Shown here one piece after another: positions 54,652 through 64,000 of a stretch of 64,000 nt of DNA. The DNA comes from Phaeobacter cretensis (GTDB lineage Bacteria > Pseudomonadota > Alphaproteobacteria > Rhodobacterales > Rhodobacteraceae): positions 1,798,001 to 1,862,000 of the forward strand of contig NZ_JBKBEU010000001.1 of assembly GCF_047372505.1 (NCBI RefSeq), in the 5' to 3' direction. The notes under the pieces are model-generated. The model had not been told where the DNA came from, made no database searches, and worked only from the letters and a program-made list of their open reading frames with translations. Each line of letters opens with the position of its first letter. Position 1 is the first letter of the stretch. Position numbers and translations under genes: made by a program.

Positions 54652-56009
54652 TGACCGATGGATCCTGGGTCACGCTAATCTCACTGGGGGTTACGTTTCT
54701 ATTCATGCTGGGTGTGCCGGTACTGCTGGTCATTGCCTATTGGGTGATCGGCTGCTCCTTTGTGCTGGGGTTGACGCTCGACAATATGGGGGCGGAGCTG
54801 CTGAACGTCTTCAACAAGGGCTTCGCCCTTTTGGCAATGCCGCTGTTTATCCTCACTGGCGATCTGATCAACCAATCGGGGATTGCCCGGCGATTGTCCG
54901 ATTTCGCCTATGCGTGTCTTGGATGGCTGCGTGGCGGGCTTGCCATGGCCGCCCTTGGGGCTTGTGGGTTGTTCGCGGCCATCTCCGGCTCAAATTCGGC
55001 CACCACCGCAACCATCGGATCCATGCTGCATCCCGAGATGGTCAAAGGCGGCTATGATGAGCGTTTCTCGGCGGCGACAGCTGCGGCGGGCGGTACAGTG
55101 GGGATTATCATCCCACCCTCGATCATCTTTATTGTCTATGGTTTTCTGCTGAACTTGCCGATCTCGGACCTGTTCGTGGCCGGCATACTGCCTGGTGCAC
55201 TGATGGTGATTGGCATGCAGCTGGCCTGCTGGATCATCTGCCGGATCAACGGATGGGGCCATCTGATCCCGCTGCAATTGACCCGTGTTCTAAAAACTGC
55301 GTTTGGGGCGTGGCTCGGATTCTTCGCCATCGGTTTGGTGCTCTGGGGGATCTACACAGGCAAGTTTTCCCCGACGGAGGCCGCCGGCGTTACCGTTGGG
55401 TTCTGTATGATCGCCGGGCTGGTAAGCTATCCCTTCAACCGGATCATGGGATCGCGCAAGGACAAGCCACTTTCGGAAAAATCCTATGCTGAGATGCTGG
55501 TGGTCGAAGGCTTCACAATTCCGCAAATTCCATCGGTAGTGATACGGTCTGCCCAGATTACCGGGATCTTAGCGCCGTTGATTGCGATCTCGGTGGTGAT
55601 GCAGCAGATCCTGTCGTTGCTGGGCGCTCAGCAGACCATTGGCGATTTTGTCACCTCAATGGGCGGCTATCACGCGGTGCTGTTCACCTCGATGGTGATT
55701 GTGTTTTTCTCGGGGATGGTGTTGGAAAGCCTGCCAGTGACCATCATTCTAGCGCCGATCCTCGCACCTATTGCAGCCTCTGTTGGGATCGATCCGGTCC
55801 ATTTCTCAGTGATCTTTCTGGTGGGGGCTTCGATTGGCTTTATCACACCGCCTTACGGGCTCAATCTCTATGTTGCTTCTGGTGTGACGGGCGTTCCCTA
55901 CTTCCGACTGCTACGCTATACGGTGCCCTACCTTGCAGCTTTGATTAGCGTCTGGATACTGGTCGCCCTGGTTCCAGACCTTGCGCTGTTCTTACTGCCC
56001 AATAGATAG
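54651..56009 (+). CDS. TRAP transporter large permease (DctM)
   Basis: A 452-residue integral membrane protein with about 12 hydrophobic segments, the sodium-driven transport subunit of a TRAP system. 'LAMPLFILTGDLINQSGIARRL' in part, 'AISGSNSATTATIGSMLHPEM' in part, 'GIIIPPSIIFIVYG' and 'GFITPPYGLNLYVASG' are DctM hallmarks. I start at ATG 54651, preceded by GGAGGGG and overlapping the dctQ stop; the open frame upstream is a shadow of dctQ. Confidence 0.95.
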   Translation: MTDGSWVTLISLGVTFLFMLGVPVLLVIAYWVIGCSFVLGLTLDNMGAELLNVFNKGFALLAMPLFILTGDLINQSGIARRLSDFAYACLGWLRGGLAMAALGACGLFAAISGSNSATTATIGSMLHPEMVKGGYDERFSAATAAAGGTVGIIIPPSIIFIVYGFLLNLPISDLFVAGILPGALMVIGMQLACWIICRINGWGHLIPLQLTRVLKTAFGAWLGFFAIGLVLWGIYTGKFSPTEAAGVTVGFCMIAGLVSYPFNRIMGSRKDKPLSEKSYAEMLVVEGFTIPQIPSVVIRSAQITGILAPLIAISVVMQQILSLLGAQQTIGDFVTSMGGYHAVLFTSMVIVFFSGMVLESLPVTIILAPILAPIAASVGIDPVHFSVIFLVGASIGFITPPYGLNLYVASGVTGVPYFRLLRYTVPYLAALISVWILVALVPDLALFLLPNR

Positions 56010-56019
56010 ATGTGACACC

Positions 56020-56814
56020 ATGCACGACCAGACGAACTCCGCCAAAGAAACACAGATTCCAACTAATCTGCGGTTACTGTTGATTTTGGAGGAGGTCGTC
56101 CGGCGTGGCGTCGCCGTAAAGCCCGCGCAACTGGTTGAGGCTCTGGGTCTGCCAAAACCTACGCTGCACAGGCTATTGCAAACAGCTGAAGAGGTCGGTT
56201 TTTTACAACGGGATCTCGACGGTCGCTCTTATGGACCTGGCCCAAGACTGAGATCACTGGCGGTCAACACTATGTCCTCCGAACATCTACGCACGGCCCG
56301 ACTGACCATTCTCAGGTCCGTGGCTGAGGAAATCGGAGAAACCTGCAACCTGGCCACGCCCGATCGCGAAGGCATGACCTATCTGGACCGGGTAGAGACC
56401 AAATGGCCGCTGCGCATCCAGCTGCCGATTGGCACACAGGTGCCGTTTCATTGTACCGCGAGCGGCAAGATGTATCTGTCGACGCTGCGACCCGCGACCC
56501 TAAACAGCGTGCTCTCCGCCCGAGCTCTTGAACCACAGACCGAGCAGACAATCACCTCTCCTGAGGCGCTACGCGCAGAGCTGCAGAAGACCCGAAAGCG
56601 AGGGTTTTCGACCGATGATGAGGAATTCATGACCGGTATGGCCGCGATTGCCGTGCCAGTTCTCGACACTCAACAAAGGCTGATGGCGACCCTTTCAGTG
56701 CACGCCCCGGTTCAACGGAGTTCACTGGTTCAGATCCTAGAATTCCTAGAACCACTGAAACGCGCGGCAATAAGCTTGTCAAAGCTTCATGAGGATCAAT
56801 CAGCCGACAGCTAA
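56020..56814 (+). CDS. IclR family transcriptional regulator
   Basis: A 264-residue regulator. Residues about 10-75 form the winged helix-turn-helix ('KPAQLVEALGLPKPTLHRLLQ'-type recognition region, split by family variants), followed by the effector domain with 'EIGETCNLATPDREGMTYLDR', 'FHCTASGKMYLS' and 'GFSTDDEEFMTGMAAIAVPV' in part. All parts are present. It begins 10 bp after dctM, so it is cotranscribed with the TRAP genes and probably controls them and the divergent GMC gene. I start at ATG 56020; 13 upstream codons overlap dctM. A truncated IS copy begins about 50 bp after its stop. Confidence 0.92.
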   Translation: MHDQTNSAKETQIPTNLRLLLILEEVVRRGVAVKPAQLVEALGLPKPTLHRLLQTAEEVGFLQRDLDGRSYGPGPRLRSLAVNTMSSEHLRTARLTILRSVAEEIGETCNLATPDREGMTYLDRVETKWPLRIQLPIGTQVPFHCTASGKMYLSTLRPATLNSVLSARALEPQTEQTITSPEALRAELQKTRKRGFSTDDEEFMTGMAAIAVPVLDTQQRLMATLSVHAPVQRSSLVQILEFLEPLKRAAISLSKLHEDQSADS

Positions 56815-56864
56815 TGGTTTTTGACAGCCTGACTACACTCGTTGTCCATCACCGACGCTTAGGT

Positions 56865-57583
56865 GAACATGATCTCGATCCGATTGCGGCGTTTGTAGCG
56901 GCGCTTGTCGTACTCGACCGGTTTCTTCCGCTGTTTCGGACCGGGGATACAGGCGCGTATCCCTATGTCTTTCAACGCTTCTCTGAACCAGTCTGCATCA
57001 TATCCGCGGCCCCCGAGGAGCCAATCGACACTCGGCAGGCTGCTCAGCAAAGCCCGTGCCCCGATGTAGTCGCTGACTTGCCCAGCAGTAACGAACAGGT
57101 TCAACGGACGCCCCTGGCTGTCGCAGATGGCATGCAGTTTGGCGTTCATGCCGCCCTTCGTTCGGCCAATCAGGCGTCCACGCCCCGCTTTTTGGCGCCC
57201 ATGCTGGTCGCGGTGCGGTGTGCCTTCAGATATGTCGCATCGATCATAACGGTCGTCTCTTCGCAGTAGTCGGCTGCCAGATCGGCCATCATCTGTGCAA
57301 AGATGTCCTTGTCGCTCCACCGCTTCCAGCGGTTGTACAGCGTCTTGTGCGGGCTATAGGCAGCGGGGCGTCACGCCACCTTAAGCCATTGCGATTGATG
57401 AAGATAATCCCGCTCAACACCCGCCTGTCATCAACGCGTGGCTTGCCGTGGGACTTGGGGAAGAAAGGCTCAAGGCGCGCGATCTGCGCGTCAGTTTGCC
57501 AGAAAAGATCAGACATGATTCACCGCTCGTTTTCGAGCCGTGAATCATGTCGATAGCCGAAAACCAATGGGTCCTGACCTTTA
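56865..57583 (-). mobile_element. IS5-family (IS427-like) insertion sequence, broken remnant
   Basis: The transposase begins at ATG 57516 with 'MSDLFWQTDAQIARLEPFFP' and 'RVLSGIIFINRNGLRWRDAP', typical of IS427-group IS5 elements. It then shifts frame twice. The middle part, with the catalytic 'VMIDATYLKAHRTA', ends in a stop; the last part, with 'GRLIGRTKGGMNAKLHAICD' and 'GRGYDADWFREALKDIGI' in parts, is in a third frame. Similarity stops abruptly after 'RRNRIEIMF' (56865); the conserved last 35 or so residues and one IS end are missing. A 9-bp inverted repeat (57515-57523 / 57540-57548) flanks the start codon. The outer edge at about 57583 (GGGTCCTGAC) is a guess. It cannot transpose by itself. 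Confidence 0.85.
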
Positions 57584-57646
57584 GCCTTCGCCACCGCACC
57601 AACTGTCTCGTTATGCTTCCAGAGTGCTTCCACGGGTTTAGGAGTC

Positions 57647-57675
57647 AAAACGCCATCGGCGGTTTTTATGGCGTT
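57647..57675 (-). terminator. candidate terminator of the rRNA operon
   Basis: On the minus strand, AACGCCAT, an 11-nt loop and ATGGCGTT form an 8-bp stem followed by two further T (TTTT in all), 38 bp after the fMet tRNA. It is the first such structure beyond the operon. Confidence 0.6.
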
Positions 57676-57712
57676 ATTTCGTTGTTTTAAGGTGTTTTTG
57701 ATTTTGTAAGAT

Positions 57713-57789
<77 letters not shown>

Positions 57790-57968
57790 ACACTTTTGTT
57801 GGGCGATCGCTTACGCTACTTGAGCCCTTTTGTTTGTCCTATCGCCGATTTTGGCGGTTTAGGACTATTGCAGTATTGCTTGTAGCACGACTGCGTGTCC
57901 CCTTCAGGGTGATATGGTCTGAAGGGTATTCGTTATTAATATCGTTTAAGAGTTATGGATTTTACTAG

Positions 57969-58085
57969 GTTTGGCGGTGACCTACTCTCCCACGCCTTAA
58001 GACGCAGTACCATCGGCGCAACAGTGCTTAACTTCCGGGTTCGGGATGGGACCGGGTGTTTCACTTGCGCTATGACCACCAAACC
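57969..58085 (-). rRNA. rrf: 5S ribosomal RNA
   Basis: About 117 nt. On the minus strand it runs from GGTTTGGTGGTCATAGC to TCACCGCCAAACC; the two ends pair as the terminal helix. CCCGAACCCGGAAGTTAAGC in the middle is the universal loop. Ends are accurate to a few bases. Confidence 0.96.
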
Positions 58086-58210
58086 GAGAAAAATCCATAT
58101 ATCGACGATGTTTCACAATTTTTGTGAGACGCTCGTCGAGATACAACCAACATGAAGTCCAGTTTTGTTTTGCTTTTGGTTCATTGTGTCACTGACTGTT
58201 ACTGGAACAG

Positions 58211-61080
<2,870 letters not shown>

Positions 61081-61501
61081 TCTGGTCCAGAAAAAGACAG
61101 TGAACTGTCACGCCACAGAAGCTGGTAAGAAACTGTGGCCTTATTCTGAACCAAAAGCATACTTTCCCGCTCACTTCCGAAGAAGTGAACAATGGCTCAT
61201 AAACCTTGCGGAATATGAACCGGGTTAGTGTACTTGACTTGGACAACACTGCGGTTTCAATCCGGCAGACCCTCGCGCGCCCGAGGAAAAGGGCGGAATG
61301 CAAAGGCTCGCATCAGACCAAATAAATGATCTTCAGCACCAAACTGAGGTCGATCCCTCACACGGGTGACCAACAGTGTTGTTGATTGTATCTCTCTAAA
61401 CGATGTCAATATGATCAACCTTCCCGAAGGAACATCGATCCGGTCCGATTGGACGGTTAAACATCTCAGGATGCTTAACGATCAAATCGTCTCTTGCAGA
61501 A
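61081..61501 (-). other. 16S-23S spacer, part between tRNA-Ile and 23S
   Basis: About 420 bp without a gene. TCACTTC-TTCG-GAAGTGA on the minus strand (61171-61188) is a 7-bp hairpin capped by a UUCG tetraloop, a very stable element that may guide RNase processing. No other tRNA or clear boxA was found. Confidence 0.6.
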
Positions 61502-61578
<77 letters not shown>

Positions 61579-61603
61579 ATTCTATGTGGGCCGTTCGCAT
61601 GAG

Positions 61604-61679
61604 TGGTGGAGCCTAGGAGGATCGAACTCCTGACCTCCTGAATGCAAATCAGGCGCTCTCCCAGCTGAGCTAAGGCCCC
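61604..61679 (-). tRNA. tRNA-Ala (UGC)
   Basis: A 76-nt tRNA with encoded CCA. On the minus strand it begins GGGGCCTTAGCTCAGC and has anticodon loop TTTGCAT, giving UGC. It lies directly after 16S and 25 bp before tRNA-Ile. Confidence 0.97.
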
Positions 61680-61822
61680 TTGCTAGATCCTGCACCAAAG
61701 CAAGATCATGACAGTTCTGAAGAGATATGAGGACGGCCTGGTCCTGATGTTGATCAGTTTTGAATACTGATCTTATGCTAAGTGTATCACGAGACAGAGC
61801 AAGCTCTGATCTAGCTAGATAC

Positions 61823-63293
<1,471 letters not shown>

Positions 63294-63613
63294 GAAATGC
63301 CCTTGCAGGCATATCCTTGACGTTCGAACCTCTGCACATCTTTGATGTCCTACCGCTGACGCCAACCAAGGACGGACCTCAGTCAGCACGGCTTCGAACC
63401 CGGCTAGGAACTCGAAACGAACATCAAAACTTTCTCTGTTTTTCGTGCTTGGTTTCAAAAGAAACCGAAGCCGTCCAAACAGTGAAGCTGACACTTTATT
63501 ATCGCGCTACCACTTCGCTACTTGAGCGCAGGGCATCGCTAAAAGCGTTGATATGAAGAGGCTGATCCATCGAATGAACCAAACCGCCCACATATCTCTT
63601 CAGATATCATCAA

Positions 63614-63625
63614 TGTCAAAGAGCA
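63614..63625 (-). promoter_or_regulatory. boxA antitermination signal of the rRNA leader
   Basis: TGCTCTTTGACA on the minus strand, matching the boxA consensus for Nus-factor antitermination. It lies about 320 bp before the 16S 5' end, inside the transcribed leader. Confidence 0.85.
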
Positions 63626-63787
63626 TACACCAAGAGACAATAACCAACAGATGCGCCACTCTCATGGCACGCCCGCCAACAAAATCTCCATAATGTCACC
63701 GTCTTTCCGATGCGGCAGACCGTCTCTCCGGCCAGTCCGGCTACCGTAGCAGCCAACCCAGCAGCGTCCCCGCCGCCGGTGAAGGGG

Positions 63788-63816
63788 GTTCTAAGCCCAC
63801 TCAACAAAACCCGCAA
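63788..63816 (-). promoter_or_regulatory. candidate rRNA promoter
   Basis: On the minus strand TTGCGG (63816-63811), 17 bp, TAGAAC (63793-63788), followed by a C- and G-rich start region. It lies upstream of boxA, as required, and downstream of a very T-rich tract (minus strand, 63820-64000) that could act as UP element. The -35 matches only in TTG. The start site would be near 63780, giving a leader of almost 500 nt. Confidence 0.5.
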
Positions 63817-63819
63817 CAC

Positions 63820-64000
63820 CAAAATCAACAAAATTACCCATTTCAATAAACAAATCCAAAATATGCAACAAAATCAACAAACTAGACAAAAAGAAAGACA
63901 GCAAAAAAACCGGACAAGCAAAAAAACCCAACCAGATACATGCAAAAATCAATCCCAAGCCAACTTACACACAGACTCACACAACATATCCACAGACAAA
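63820..64000. other. A/C-rich, G-poor tract upstream of the rRNA operon
   Basis: No gene is seen. The plus strand is almost only A and C with scattered T and few G, a strong strand bias and much lower GC than the rest. It may be the upstream activating region of the rRNA promoter. It runs off the window. Confidence 0.6.

Noticed and set aside
63614..63619. TTGACA on the minus strand as -35 of the rRNA promoter, with GATATG 17 bp on
   Set aside because: The hexamer is part of TGCTCTTTGACA, a boxA element that must be transcribed, so the promoter has to lie further upstream.
63830..64000. CRISPR-like or tandem repeat array
   Set aside because: The A/C-rich tract has no regular repeat unit or spacing.

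Overview
The window is a GC-rich chromosomal segment of an alphaproteobacterium, most likely Rhodobacteraceae (Roseobacter group). The main support is an rRNA operon of the form 16S-tRNA-tRNA-23S-5S-tRNA-fMet at the right end. A TRAP transporter, a Hint-domain protein, a c550-type cytochrome and the general gene content agree with this. No genus can be named without a 16S comparison. No CRISPR array, prophage or plasmid replication genes were seen.

Layout. 1-6.2 kb: the end of a moxR-like ATPase gene, then DUF58, BatA-like/DUF4159 and membrane-protein genes in one tightly overlapping operon. 6.2-13.8 kb, opposite strand: an alpha-2-macroglobulin gene with a thioester motif, overlapping pbpC. 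13.9-16.3 kb: a soluble hybrid histidine kinase. 16.3-27.8 kb: housekeeping and small-operon genes (yaaA, recQ, yggT, a thioesterase, an MFS transporter, mepA, a phytase-like esterase, the queuosine-precursor transporter yhhQ, arfB, an SDR, a P1 peptidase, cytochrome c). 28-33 kb: idi, a decayed flavin monooxygenase, then glpK, panC and panB on the minus strand. 33.3-41.7 kb: a peptide-type ABC transporter with a GNAT acetyltransferase, an aldehyde dehydrogenase and a divergent histone-deacetylase-like amidohydrolase. These could together take up and degrade an acylated amine. 41.8-46.1 kb: pncA, a membrane hybrid histidine kinase and pncB. 46.2-47.1 kb: trhO. 47.4-50.6 kb: a small unknown gene, a Hint-domain gene, and a decayed IclR-aminotransferase pair. 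50.9-56.8 kb: a GMC oxidoreductase and a TRAP transporter with an IclR regulator. 56.9-57.6 kb: a broken IS5-family element. 57.7-64 kb: the rRNA operon on the minus strand with its leader, boxA and a promoter candidate.

The most interesting signals are these. (1) Between yhhQ and arfB, a 16-nt tract is complementary to the very 3' end of 16S rRNA. It precedes an 18-codon ORF ending Cys-Pro-UGA, which is followed by a strong terminator just before the ribosome-rescue gene arfB. This has the layout of a ribosome-sensing leader. (2) A 35-codon ORF overlaps the start of yhhQ. (3) The spacer tRNAs are ordered 16S-Ala-Ile-23S, the reverse of the usual order. (4) A sensor kinase lies inside the NAD-salvage gene set. 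(5) Three loci are visibly decaying, one through a 7-bp tandem duplication.
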